43,390 bases of DNA from Lentzea terrae. GTDB lineage: Bacteria; Actinomycetota; Actinomycetes; Mycobacteriales; Pseudonocardiaceae. The notes under the pieces are model-generated. The model was not told the origin of the DNA, made no database searches, and worked only from the letters and a program-made list of their open reading frames with translations. Below, one piece after another: positions 1-8,055 of the stretch. The stretch lies in NCBI RefSeq assembly GCF_003265345.1, contig NZ_QFWW01000033.1:1-43390 (forward strand). Reading direction: 5' to 3'. The stretch's first letter is position 1. Every line of letters starts with the position of its first letter. The position numbers and the translations under genes are program-made.

Positions 1-2982
1 GTGCTGCTCGACGCGGCCCAGGGACCGCATCGACGTACACGGGTCGTGCTCGGCATCCGGGCGGACTTCCTCGCCCACGTCACCCAGCACCCGAGCCTGG
101 TGAAGGCGCTCGCGGACGAGGCGACGGTGCTGGTCGGGCCACCGGAGACCGCCGACCTGCGCGACATCGTGCTCAAGCCCGCCGCGATGAGCGGCCTCTC
201 CGTCGCCGCCGATCTGCTGGCAACCGTCCTCGCCGACGTGGACGCCGAACCAGGCGCGCTGCCGTTGCTGTCGCACGCGCTGGTCGAGACCTGGCAACGC
301 TCACAATCCGAGCTCACCCTCGGCGCGTACCGGGCAGGAGGCGGCGTGCGGGGCGCGATCGCCCAGACCGCCGAACGCGCCTACGACGAGCTGAACGCCG
401 CCGAGCAGCAGGCCATGCGCCGAATCCTGGTGCGGCTCACGGCGTTCGGTGACGGCACCGAGGACACCCGCCGGCCGATCCGCCGGACCGAACTCGACGG
501 CATCGCGGGGCCGACGACCATCGACAAGGTCCTGTCCAGGCTGGTCGCCGACCGGCTGGTCGTCGTCGGCGAAGACAGCGTTGAGATCGCTCACGAAGCC
601 CTGATCCGCGCGTGGCCGCGGCTGCAGCGCTGGCTGTCGGACGACCGTTCGACGCTGCTGGTCCACCGCAGGCTGACCGCCGCCGCCCACACGTGGACCG
701 AGCTGGATCACGACGAAGGCGCGCTCTACCGCGGTGCCCAGCTGGTCACCGCATCGGCGTGGGCGCAGGACCACCCCGGCGAGCTGAACGCGGCCGAAGA
801 CGATTTCCTCGACGCGAGCCTGCGCAGCGAGGCAGCCGAGCAGGTCGGCGTGCGGCGGCGCAACCGGCTGCTCACCAGGCTCGTCTCGATCATGGGCGTG
901 CTGCTCCTGCTGGCCGCCGGCGGTGGCGGTGTGGCGTGGTGGCAGTCGAGCGAAGCCCGGTTGCGGCAACGGGTCGACCAGGCGCACCAGCTCGCGCTCA
1001 ACGCCCGCGGCCTCGTCGACACCGCTCCCGACCTGGCCGGGCTGCTCGCCGTGGCCGCGTTCCGGCTGCACGCCGACGACGACACCAGAGGCGCGCTGCT
1101 CAGCGCCGCGTCCGCACCTCGCCGACGCGTCGAGCTCAACGCCGACGGTCCGCCCGTGCTGGACGTGAACGTGTCGCATCAGGGCGACGTGATCGCGACC
1201 GCGGACCGGGACGGCCTGGTCACGTTGTGGGACATCAGATCCCGCGACCGGCAACTGGTACTGTCCGACCACAATGGACTGACCGAGCGCGGGTACGCCC
1301 GGCAGGTCGAGTTCAGCGCGGACGACCGGTTCATCGCCTCCAACGCCACCAAACCGACGCTGGCCGGCAGCACCGGCGACGTCGTGGTCTGGGACCGCAC
1401 GACCGGCAAGCCGGTGTTCTCCCAGCGTTTTGACGTGCTCACCACCGGACTCGCCTTCCACCCGCGAGGAACGTCGTTCGCGGTCGGTGTGGCGGACGGC
1501 GGCGTCGAACTGTGGGACGTCGCGACCAGGACCAAACGAATCTTCCAAGGCCACGCGCACGAAGTGAACTCGCTGGCGTTCAACGAGGACGGCTCACTGC
1601 TGGCCACCGCGAACGGCAAGGACCACCCGGTGGTCTGGGACGTCGCGACGGGTGCGAAGGTCGGGGAGATCGGGTCGCTGGAGGTCAACAACGTCTACTT
1701 CCACGGCCCGCGGACGGTCGTCACGGCCACCCTGCGCAACGGCGTGAAGTTCTGGGACGTGGGCGGCGACCTGAAGGCGGAGCTGCCGAAGCAGGGCCCG
1801 TACGCGTGGGAGGCCTCGGCGCCGGTCGGTGACCGCATGGCCGTGTCGGACGAAGACGGCCTGATCACGATCTGGGACGTCCGCACCCGCCGCCCGATCA
1901 CCACCTATCGCGACCGCGGCCGCACCGAGTCCAGGGCGCTGGCGCTCGGACGAGCCGGAAAACTGCTGGTGTCCGGCGGTTTCGGCAGGATGGTGGCGGT
2001 GCGCGAGGACGCGGTGCCGCCGTTCACCGGGCACGCCGACGGCATCAACGACCTCGACGTGCACGACGGCCTGGTCGCGTCCGCCGGCGACGACGGCACG
2101 GTGCGGCTGTGGCGGTCCGACGGCACTGAACTGGCCACTTTGGACGGTCATCCGGACCGGGTGGAGTCCGCGCGGTTCAGCCCGGACGGCACGAAGATCG
2201 CCGCCGTGACCCGCAACCACACCATCACGATCTGGGACGTCGCCAAGCGGGAACGCCTCAAGGAGTTCTCCTACAGCGGCCTCGGCGCCTCGACCGACAT
2301 CGCGTTCCAGCCGGACGGGCGCGGGATCGTCACGGCGTCGCTCGGCCGGTTCCGCTGGAGCCTGCCGGAGCTGAAGCAGGGCGCCTTCTCGGGCGGCCCG
2401 TACATCGCCAGCGCCGTCGAGTTCACCCCGGACGGCCGGCTGCTGATCTCCACCGATCCCGCGGGCGGCGCGATGCTCTGGGACGTCGCCGCCGACAAGC
2501 TGGAACGACGCGTCAGCACCGGCCAGGGCGACGTCCGCGACGTGGCGATCAGCCAGGACGGGAAGCGGTTCGCCACCGCCGGCGCGAACCGGACGATCAA
2601 GGTGTGGGACGTCGCGTCCGGTGCCGAGCTGATGACGCTGACCGGCCACTCCGCGCCGGTCGTGACGCTCGCGTTCAGTCCCGACGGCAAGTCGCTGGCG
2701 TCCGGTGGTGAGGACCACGCGGTCATCTTGTGGGATCTCGGCAGTCGAAGCGGGTCGACGCTCACCGGGCACACCGGCCCGGTGCAGGCGGTCGCGTTCA
2801 CCGGCGACGGCGAGCTGGTCTCGGGCGCGAACGACGCGCGGATCATCCGGTGGTCGCTGTCCACTTCGGACGCTCTGCGGCGGATCTGCGCCGAGACCGG
2901 GCGCGACCTGACACCGGTGGAACGAGCCACCTACCTGCGCGGCGATCAGGAGCTGTGCGGGACGACCAGGCCGGTCTCGTAG
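1..2982 (+). CDS. nSTAND-type NTPase with WD40 double propeller (5' end outside window)
   Basis: This is the C-terminal part of a large signalling ATPase; the P-loop half lies before the window, so the GTG at position 1 is probably not the real start. Residues 1-280 match the end of a STAND NTPase module: a RADF sensor segment near residue 20, then EPGALPLLSHAL, and winged-helix-like sequence. A hydrophobic segment at about 291-313 is probably membrane spanning. From about 390 to 965 there are about 14 WD40-like blades, many ending in WDVA or WDVR, enough for two seven-bladed propellers. Such proteins are usually sensors or scaffolds, and some family members act in cell-death or defence pathways; nothing here shows the ligand. 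The last 37 bases overlap the response regulator on the other strand. Family is fairly sure, role unknown. Confidence 0.85.
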   Translation: MLLDAAQGPHRRTRVVLGIRADFLAHVTQHPSLVKALADEATVLVGPPETADLRDIVLKPAAMSGLSVAADLLATVLADVDAEPGALPLLSHALVETWQRSQSELTLGAYRAGGGVRGAIAQTAERAYDELNAAEQQAMRRILVRLTAFGDGTEDTRRPIRRTELDGIAGPTTIDKVLSRLVADRLVVVGEDSVEIAHEALIRAWPRLQRWLSDDRSTLLVHRRLTAAAHTWTELDHDEGALYRGAQLVTASAWAQDHPGELNAAEDDFLDASLRSEAAEQVGVRRRNRLLTRLVSIMGVLLLLAAGGGGVAWWQSSEARLRQRVDQAHQLALNARGLVDTAPDLAGLLAVAAFRLHADDDTRGALLSAASAPRRRVELNADGPPVLDVNVSHQGDVIATADRDGLVTLWDIRSRDRQLVLSDHNGLTERGYARQVEFSADDRFIASNATKPTLAGSTGDVVVWDRTTGKPVFSQRFDVLTTGLAFHPRGTSFAVGVADGGVELWDVATRTKRIFQGHAHEVNSLAFNEDGSLLATANGKDHPVVWDVATGAKVGEIGSLEVNNVYFHGPRTVVTATLRNGVKFWDVGGDLKAELPKQGPYAWEASAPVGDRMAVSDEDGLITIWDVRTRRPITTYRDRGRTESRALALGRAGKLLVSGGFGRMVAVREDAVPPFTGHADGINDLDVHDGLVASAGDDGTVRLWRSDGTELATLDGHPDRVESARFSPDGTKIAAVTRNHTITIWDVAKRERLKEFSYSGLGASTDIAFQPDGRGIVTASLGRFRWSLPELKQGAFSGGPYIASAVEFTPDGRLLISTDPAGGAMLWDVAADKLERRVSTGQGDVRDVAISQDGKRFATAGANRTIKVWDVASGAELMTLTGHSAPVVTLAFSPDGKSLASGGEDHAVILWDLGSRSGSTLTGHTGPVQAVAFTGDGELVSGANDARIIRWSLSTSDALRRICAETGRDLTPVERATYLRGDQELCGTTRPVS

Positions 2983-3602
2983 GCGAACACGACCAGTTGG
3001 GCGCGGTCGCGGGCGTGCAGCTTCATCATGGCCCGGTTGACGTGGGTCTTCGCCGTGAGCGGGCTGATCACCATGTGGGCGGCGATCTCGTCGTTCGACA
3101 GGCCCTGGGCGACCAGGACCACGGCCTCGCGTTCGCGGTTGGTGAGCTGGGGCAGGTCGCCGTTCGGGTGCGGCGGGCGGCTGACGTAGCGGTCGATCAG
3201 CTTGCGGGTGATGGACGGGGCCAGCAGTGCGTCGCCGCGTGCCGCCACCCGGACGGCGTGCAGGAAGTCCTCCGGCTGGATGTCCTTGACCAGAAACCCC
3301 GCCGCGCCGGCCTTGAGCGCGTTGAACACGTACTCGTCGAGGCCGTAGTTGGTCAGGATCACGACGTGCGTGTTCGCGAGAGATGGGTCTTCCGCGATGC
3401 GGCGGGTGGCCTCGATGCCGTCCAGGACGGGCATCTGGATGTCGACCAGCGCGATGTCGGGCAGGTGCTGCCGGGCGAGTTCCAGGCCCTGCGAGCCGTC
3501 CGCGGCTTCGGCCACGACCTTGATGTCGTCCTCGGCGTCGAGCAACGCGCGGAAGCCGCTGCGGATGAGCGGTTGGTCGTCGACGAGCAGGACACGGATC
3601 AC
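2946..3602 (-). CDS. NarL/LuxR-family response regulator
   Basis: This is a 218-residue DNA-binding response regulator. The receiver domain covers residues 1-120, with the acidic pair D8/D9, the probable phosphorylation site D54 in LVDIQMP, and a conserved Lys in the FLVKD segment. A LuxR-type helix-turn-helix follows at about 150-212, with the typical LTNREREAVVLVAQGLSNDE pattern. The start is GTG, overlapping the stop of the sensor kinase by four bases (GTGA), so the two are translationally coupled. It should be phosphorylated by that kinase. Its likely target is the palindrome upstream of the kinase and DUF6223 genes, which is an inference from position. Its 3' end overlaps the WD40 gene on the opposite strand by 37 bases. 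Confidence 0.95.
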   Translation of the reverse strand: MIRVLLVDDQPLIRSGFRALLDAEDDIKVVAEAADGSQGLELARQHLPDIALVDIQMPVLDGIEATRRIAEDPSLANTHVVILTNYGLDEYVFNALKAGAAGFLVKDIQPEDFLHAVRVAARGDALLAPSITRKLIDRYVSRPPHPNGDLPQLTNREREAVVLVAQGLSNDEIAAHMVISPLTAKTHVNRAMMKLHARDRAQLVVFAYETGLVVPHSS

Positions 3603-4684
3603 GGCTGTGCCACCGGTAGCTCGGCCTGGACGGTGAAGCCGCCTTCGGTGCGCGGTGCGGCGGCGAGCGTGCCGCCGAGTGCGGTGACGCGTTCGCGCAT
3701 GCCGAGCAGGCCGACTCCAGGATTTGGTTTTGTGTCGGGTTTTGCGGTGCCGTCGTCGTCGACTCGGATGACGAGCGCGTCCGGCCGGTAGTCGATGCGG
3801 ATCTTCGCGGTGGCGGCTTTGGCGTGCCTGGCGATGTTCGTCAGCGACTCCTGCACGATCCGGTAGGCCGTTCGCCCAACTGCTGCGGGCACGTCGTTGC
3901 GTTCGCCTTCGATGGTCAGTTGCGCGTCCAGGCCGGTGGAGCGTGCTCGTTGGACCAGGTCGGCGACGTCGTCGAGGCCGTGTGGAGGGTTCTTGTCGTC
4001 GTCTCGCAGCGCTTCGAGAGTCGCGCGCAGCTCTCTTGCGGCTTCTCGTCCGGCGTCACGGATCGCCAGCAGCGGCTCGGGCACGTCCTCGCCGCGCTTC
4101 TGCGCCAGGTGGACGGCGACCTCGGCCTGGATCTTGATCACCGAGATCTGATGGGTGAGCGAGTCGTGCAGCTCGCGCGCGATGTGCAGGCGTTCCTCGT
4201 TGGCGCGCCTGAGGGCGGTCTCCTCGCGGGTGCGCTCGGCCTCGTCGGCGCGGCGTTCGGCCTGGCGCAGCGCCTCACCGGCGGCCGCGGCGGCGATCAG
4301 CCAGGCGATCTGGAGGACGTCCCTGCTCTGCGCGAACGCCTCGGACGCCGTCAGCTCACCTGGCGAGACCAGTGCCGCGAGGGGCAGCGCGGCCACGACC
4401 AGCACGGACCCGACGACCGTGACGACGCGATGGCCCGCCCGCATCGTCGAGTACACCGCGAACAGGAACGCGATCACCGGCACGTCGATGCCGAGCGCCT
4501 GGTAACCGAGCGCCGTGAGCCCGGTCGCGGCCAGCACGGCGATCGGCGCCTGCCGTCGCGCGATGAGCGCCAGCCCGCTCGCCGCCAGCAGTGCGTAGCC
4601 GGGTGCGGTGGTCGGATGCCCGGCCACGACCAGGCTCGCCGCCACCCCGGCGGCGATCGCCCAGTCCAGCCAGCGCTTGTTCAT
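3599..4684 (-). CDS. NarL-family sensor histidine kinase
   Basis: This is a 361-residue membrane sensor kinase. The first 140 residues are mostly hydrophobic and should form about five or six membrane segments with no large external domain, which suggests sensing within the membrane. A short coiled coil at about 140-165 leads to a HisKA_3 dimerisation domain with the phosphate-accepting His at residue 173 in ARELHDS. The HATPase domain follows (DDDG, then the GVGLLGMRERV box). The ATG start is 131 bases from the divergent DUF6223 gene. The partner regulator lies immediately downstream with a four-base overlap. The signal cannot be read from the sequence. Confidence 0.94.
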   Translation of the reverse strand: MNKRWLDWAIAAGVAASLVVAGHPTTAPGYALLAASGLALIARRQAPIAVLAATGLTALGYQALGIDVPVIAFLFAVYSTMRAGHRVVTVVGSVLVVAALPLAALVSPGELTASEAFAQSRDVLQIAWLIAAAAAGEALRQAERRADEAERTREETALRRANEERLHIARELHDSLTHQISVIKIQAEVAVHLAQKRGEDVPEPLLAIRDAGREAARELRATLEALRDDDKNPPHGLDDVADLVQRARSTGLDAQLTIEGERNDVPAAVGRTAYRIVQESLTNIARHAKAATAKIRIDYRPDALVIRVDDDGTAKPDTKPNPGVGLLGMRERVTALGGTLAAAPRTEGGFTVQAELPVAQP

Positions 4685-4741
4685 TCGTGCACCTTAGACC
4701 CGTGTTGGCGCTGGTAGATCGTGCGCTGGGAGGACTTCTTC

Positions 4742-4761
4742 CCTACTGCGCCCGCAGTAGG
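4742..4761. promoter_or_regulatory. 20-bp perfect palindrome, candidate operator of the two-component system
   Basis: Between the divergent kinase and DUF6223 genes lies CCTACTGCG-cc-CGCAGTAGG, a perfect inverted repeat with nine-base arms and a two-base centre. NarL/LuxR-type regulators bind as dimers to such sites. Its placement in the shared 131-base upstream region suggests that it controls both transcripts. No convincing -35/-10 pair was identified beside it, so the promoter positions remain open. Confidence 0.6.
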
Positions 4762-4815
4762 TGATGTCTGCGCTCGCACGACGACTCGGCGCGATGGGGT
4801 GGACATGCTGCTGCC

Positions 4816-5133
4816 ATGTCTCTTTCCGCGATTGCCGCAGATGTGTACGGGTTGACCGCAGGGCGCACCTGGTCGCTGGTGGGTGCGGCGCTGGGGTTGG
4901 CCGGGATCGGTGTTGGGGTGTTCGCACGGCGCCGTGGTGTGGTGGCGTTGGCTTTGGGTGTGGTCGGGGCGTTGGTCGGCGTCTTGGTCGTGGCGATGGC
5001 CAAGGGCGGCCCCGGCACCGGCTACGGCATCGTCGGCGGGTACATCTCGCTGGTGCTCGGCCTGATCGGGGTTTTGGTGGGTGCGCTGGCTATGCGAAAA
5101 GGCGCTCGGGCTGCAACACCGCGCGTCGAGTGA
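4816..5133 (+). CDS. small DUF6223-like membrane protein
   Basis: This is a 105-residue protein with three hydrophobic segments at about 19-35, 42-61 and 73-92, separated by short loops (ARRR, then KGGPGTGYG). The pattern GGPGTGxGxxGG followed by a final helix and a basic tail matches the DUF6223 family, which has no known function. It is transcribed away from the sensor kinase across a shared palindrome, suggesting that it is a target or accessory of that system. The ATG is accepted because the hydrophobic pattern begins just after it. Its last 44 bases overlap the 3' end of the ROK gene. Confidence 0.8.
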   Translation: MSLSAIAADVYGLTAGRTWSLVGAALGLAGIGVGVFARRRGVVALALGVVGALVGVLVVAMAKGGPGTGYGIVGGYISLVLGLIGVLVGALAMRKGARAATPRVE

Positions 5134-6220
5134 TGAGCCCGGCCGCACCGCGCACGACGGCGAACTCGCCGAGCGGTGAGGCGACCAGCCGCCGTTCACC
5201 TGCGAGCACCCTGATGTCCATTTCGGACTGGACGGCGGCCTTGAGATGCGCGTGCAGCACGGCATAGCTGCCGCCGAGCACGACCGTCGGCACGTCGAAG
5301 AGGTTCATCAGCGTGGCGAGGCCCACCCCGAGCGCGGCGCCGGCGGCCTCGACCGCGTCGACCGCCTTGGGATCGCCTTTCTCGAGCGCCTTCGCGAGGG
5401 AGTCGAGCCTTCGCCGCCCGGCCTCCTTGAGGATGACGTCGAGGCCCGCGTACCGCTCCACGCAACCCCGGCTGCCGCACGTGCACGGGACGCCGTTGCG
5501 CTCGATCACGACGTGCCCGAGCTCGCCGGCGAACCCACCCGTGCCGCGGTAGACCTCGCCGTTGAGCACGACGCCCGCGCCGATGCCGACGTCGGCCGAC
5601 ACGTGCACGAAGTCCTCGCCCGCGAGGTGCCGGGGCCAGAGGTGGGCGAGGGCGGCGAGGTTGGCCTCGTTCTCCAGCTCGACGTCGAGGTTCAGCCGCT
5701 TGCTCAGGTTCTCGGCCAGCGGAACGCCCACGAGTTTCGGCAGGTTGGGAGCCCGCACGAGCACGCCGTCCTGCACGACGCCCGGCACGGCGAGCCCGAC
5801 GCCGAGCATCGGGCGTTGTGTGGTGATCTCGCGGATCAGGTCGGCGATCTGGTCGAGGATCTTGTTCGGGCTGCTCGTGCGGATGTCGGTGGGCACGAGG
5901 CGCCGGTGGATGGTCTCGCCGTCGAGGCCGAGGGACTCGACGGCGAGGTGGCTGACGTTGATCTCCGCGCCGACCGCTACGGGGCCGTCCGGGTGGAAGC
6001 GCAACGGCTTGGACGGCCTGCCCATGCCGGCGAGCGTGGCGGCGTCCTCGACGAGGATCCCGTTCGCCAGCAACGGTTCGGCGAGGTTGGAGAGCGTCGC
6101 CTTGGTGAGGCCGGTGCGGGCGGCCAGGTCGGCCCGCGAGCCGGGGCGGTCGACGAGGGCGAGCAGGACCGTCCGCAGGTTGCCGAGGCGGACCTGGCGC
6201 AGGTGGTCGACGGTGGTCAT
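5090..6220 (-). CDS. ROK-family transcriptional regulator, probable xylose repressor
   Basis: This is a 376-residue regulator. Residues 10-60 form a winged helix-turn-helix (RADLAARTGLTKATLSNL). The rest is a ROK sugar-kinase-like domain with GELGH at 232-236 and the zinc motif CTCGSRGC at 246-253. It lies downstream of xylB and xylA on the same strand, separated by a 36-bp repeat array. By analogy with XylR-type ROK proteins it probably represses xylAB until xylose binds. The candidate operator is the GTTCAA/TTGAAC palindrome in front of xylA. The open frame runs on upstream through the repeat array, but ATG 6220 is the first start that begins a normal ROK N terminus. Its 3' end overlaps DUF6223 by 44 bases. 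Confidence 0.92.
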   Translation of the reverse strand: MTTVDHLRQVRLGNLRTVLLALVDRPGSRADLAARTGLTKATLSNLAEPLLANGILVEDAATLAGMGRPSKPLRFHPDGPVAVGAEINVSHLAVESLGLDGETIHRRLVPTDIRTSSPNKILDQIADLIREITTQRPMLGVGLAVPGVVQDGVLVRAPNLPKLVGVPLAENLSKRLNLDVELENEANLAALAHLWPRHLAGEDFVHVSADVGIGAGVVLNGEVYRGTGGFAGELGHVVIERNGVPCTCGSRGCVERYAGLDVILKEAGRRRLDSLAKALEKGDPKAVDAVEAAGAALGVGLATLMNLFDVPTVVLGGSYAVLHAHLKAAVQSEMDIRVLAGERRLVASPLGEFAVVRGAAGLITRRAVLQPERLFA

Positions 6221-6247
6221 CGGGCCAAGTATCGCTGCGCGGCCGAG

Positions 6248-6571
6248 GGGAGCCGAGGAGGGGCGGTGGGCGCTGGGGTTGAGGTGCGCCTGGGTGGGGC
6301 GGCGGGCGCCGGGGTCGAGGGGAGCCGAGAAGGGGCGGTGGGCGCCGTGGTCGAGGTGCGCAGGGGAGCGGCGGTGGGCGCCGGGGTTGAGCGGAGCCGA
6401 GAAGGGGCGGTGGACGCCGTGGTCGAGGTGCGCCGAGGTGGGGCAGCGGGCGCCGGGGTCGAGCGGAGCCGGGGCGAGGCACTGGACGTCGGGGTTGAGG
6501 GACGCCGAGGTGGGGCACTGGACGCCGGGGTCGAAAGCGTCCGGGGTGGGGCAGCGGACGCCGCAGTCGCG
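6248..6571. repeat. tandem array of nine 36-bp units
   Basis: Nine adjacent, degenerate 36-base units fill most of the 451-base gap between xylB and the ROK gene. Each ends in a version of GGCGCCGGGGTCGAG. The first six units alternate between two subtypes, starting GGGAGCCGAG or GTGCGCC, so there is also a 72-base higher-order period; the last three are more diverged. Because 36 is a multiple of three, frames stay open across the array on both strands and encode a 12-residue repeat, but I see no start or ribosome site that makes it a gene. The units are directly adjacent with no spacers. The remaining bases in this gap hold only the candidate terminator at 6611-6631. Confidence 0.9.
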
Positions 6572-6610
6572 GCGCCCGCCTGCCGAGGGTGGCGTCCGGG
6601 CGTGACCGGG

Positions 6611-6631
6611 CACTCCTGCCGAGCAGGGGTG
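6611..6631 (-). terminator. candidate hairpin terminator after xylB
   Basis: A nine-pair stem, with one G-T pair, and a three-base loop (CACTCCTGC-cga-GCAGGGGTG on the plus strand) lies about 40 bases past the xylB stop. It is enclosed by a looser outer pairing of GCGTCCGG (6592-6599) with CCGGACGC (6647-6654). There is no T run, which is common for actinomycete terminators. It may separate xylAB transcription from the ROK gene. Confidence 0.4.
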
Positions 6632-6671
6632 AGCCGGCCACGCACGCCGGACGCGATCGTGGCGTGGGCGG

Positions 6672-8054
6672 TCATCGGTCCAGGTACTTCTGGGCCGCCT
6701 CGCCGTACCGCGCCCGGACCTCCGGCACCGCGTCCGCCTCGTACCGCTTGCTCTCCGACCCCGTCCACTCCGGTGGCGTAGCTCCACCGGTGAGCGTCCA
6801 CGCGGCCTGCCGTGCCGCACCATCTGCCACGTACTCGCCTGGCGCGGGCACCGAGACCGGCACCCCGAACACCGTCGGCGCGATTTCGCGCACCGCCGGC
6901 GAGACCGCGGCCCCGCCCACGAGCCGCACGCCCGTGACGTCCGCACCCTGCGAGGCGAGCGCGTCGAGGCCCACGGCCAGTCCGCACAACATGCCTTCCA
7001 CTGCCGCACGCGCGATGTTCGCGGGCGTGGCGTTGGTGAGGGTCAGGCCATGCAGTGCGCCGGTGGCGTCTGGGAGGTTGGGTGTGCGTTCGCCTTCCAG
7101 GTACGGCACCAGCACGACGCCTTCCGCGCCGGGCTTGGCCGACAGCGCGAGCGAGCTGAGCGTGTCTAGATCGACGCCCAGCATGCGGGCGGTCGCGTCC
7201 AGCACGCGGGCGGCGTTGAGGGTGCAGGCGAGTGGCAGGTAGCGGCCCGTGGCGTCGGCGAAACCGGCCACGATGCCGGACGGGTCGGCTGCCCGCACCT
7301 CGCTCACCGCGGTGACGACGCCGGACGTGCCCAGCGACACGAGGACTTCCGAGCCCGCCCCGACACCGAGGATGGCCGCCGCGTTGTCGCCCGCGCCCGC
7401 CCCGAGCCGCACAGGTCCCTCGACGAACTCGGCCGGGCCGAGCACGCGGGGGAGCACGACGTCGGAGCGGCCCAGCGCGAGCGAGAGCAGGTCCGGGACG
7501 TAGGAGTTCGCCGTCGAGTCGAAGTAGCCGGTGCCCGAGGCGTCCGACCGGTCGGTGACCAGGTCGGCCAGGTCGCCGGTACCGCGCAGCCGCCACGTCA
7601 GCCAGTCGTGCGGCAGGCAGACGGCGGCGGTGCGCTTGGCGTTGGCCGGTTCGTGCTGGGCGAGCCAGCGCAGCTTGGTGATCGTGAACGACGCGACCGG
7701 CACCAGGCCGATCCGCGTGGCCCACTCCACCGCGCCCAACTCGGCGGTCAGCGAGGCTGCGGCTGCGGCGGACCTGGTGTCGTTCCACAGCAACGCGTCG
7801 CGCACGACGTTGCCGTCCTCGTCGAGGCACACCATGCCGTGCTGCTGGCCGGCGACGCTCAACGCCGCGACGTCGTCGAGTCCACCGGCCTGGTCGACGG
7901 CCGTCTGCAGCGCCGTCCACCAGTGCCGCGGATCGACCGACGTGCCGTCCGGGTGGGCCGCGCGGCCCTCCCGGACGAGCTCGCCGGTCTCCGCCTCGCG
8001 CACCACGACCTTGCACGACTGCGTCGAGGAGTCGACGCCCGCGACGAGCGTCAT
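6672..8054 (-). CDS. xylB: xylulokinase
   Basis: This is a 460-residue FGGY-family sugar kinase that phosphorylates D-xylulose to xylulose 5-phosphate. The N-terminal nucleotide-binding motif GVDSSTQSCKVVV is clear, followed by the substrate region SVAGQQHGMV and LLWNDTR. In the C-terminal half are GAGDNAAAILGVG and LVGGAAVSPAVREIAPTVFG. Length is slightly below the usual 480-500. ATG 8054 begins the conserved motif directly and lies one base past the xylA stop, so the two are almost certainly co-transcribed and coupled. An in-frame extension to 8123 would run inside xylA and is rejected. The pair channels xylose into the pentose phosphate pathway. Confidence 0.95.
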   Translation of the reverse strand: MTLVAGVDSSTQSCKVVVREAETGELVREGRAAHPDGTSVDPRHWWTALQTAVDQAGGLDDVAALSVAGQQHGMVCLDEDGNVVRDALLWNDTRSAAAAASLTAELGAVEWATRIGLVPVASFTITKLRWLAQHEPANAKRTAAVCLPHDWLTWRLRGTGDLADLVTDRSDASGTGYFDSTANSYVPDLLSLALGRSDVVLPRVLGPAEFVEGPVRLGAGAGDNAAAILGVGAGSEVLVSLGTSGVVTAVSEVRAADPSGIVAGFADATGRYLPLACTLNAARVLDATARMLGVDLDTLSSLALSAKPGAEGVVLVPYLEGERTPNLPDATGALHGLTLTNATPANIARAAVEGMLCGLAVGLDALASQGADVTGVRLVGGAAVSPAVREIAPTVFGVPVSVPAPGEYVADGAARQAAWTLTGGATPPEWTGSESKRYEADAVPEVRARYGEAAQKYLDR

Positions 8055-8055
8055 G

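Noticed and set aside
6248..6571. CRISPR array
   Set aside because: The units are directly adjacent, degenerate and without spacers, and no cas genes are near.
6221..7009. N-terminal extension of the ROK regulator through the 36-bp repeats
   Set aside because: The extension is made of the repeat translation and of sequence antisense to no domain; normal ROK proteins start at the ATG at 6220.
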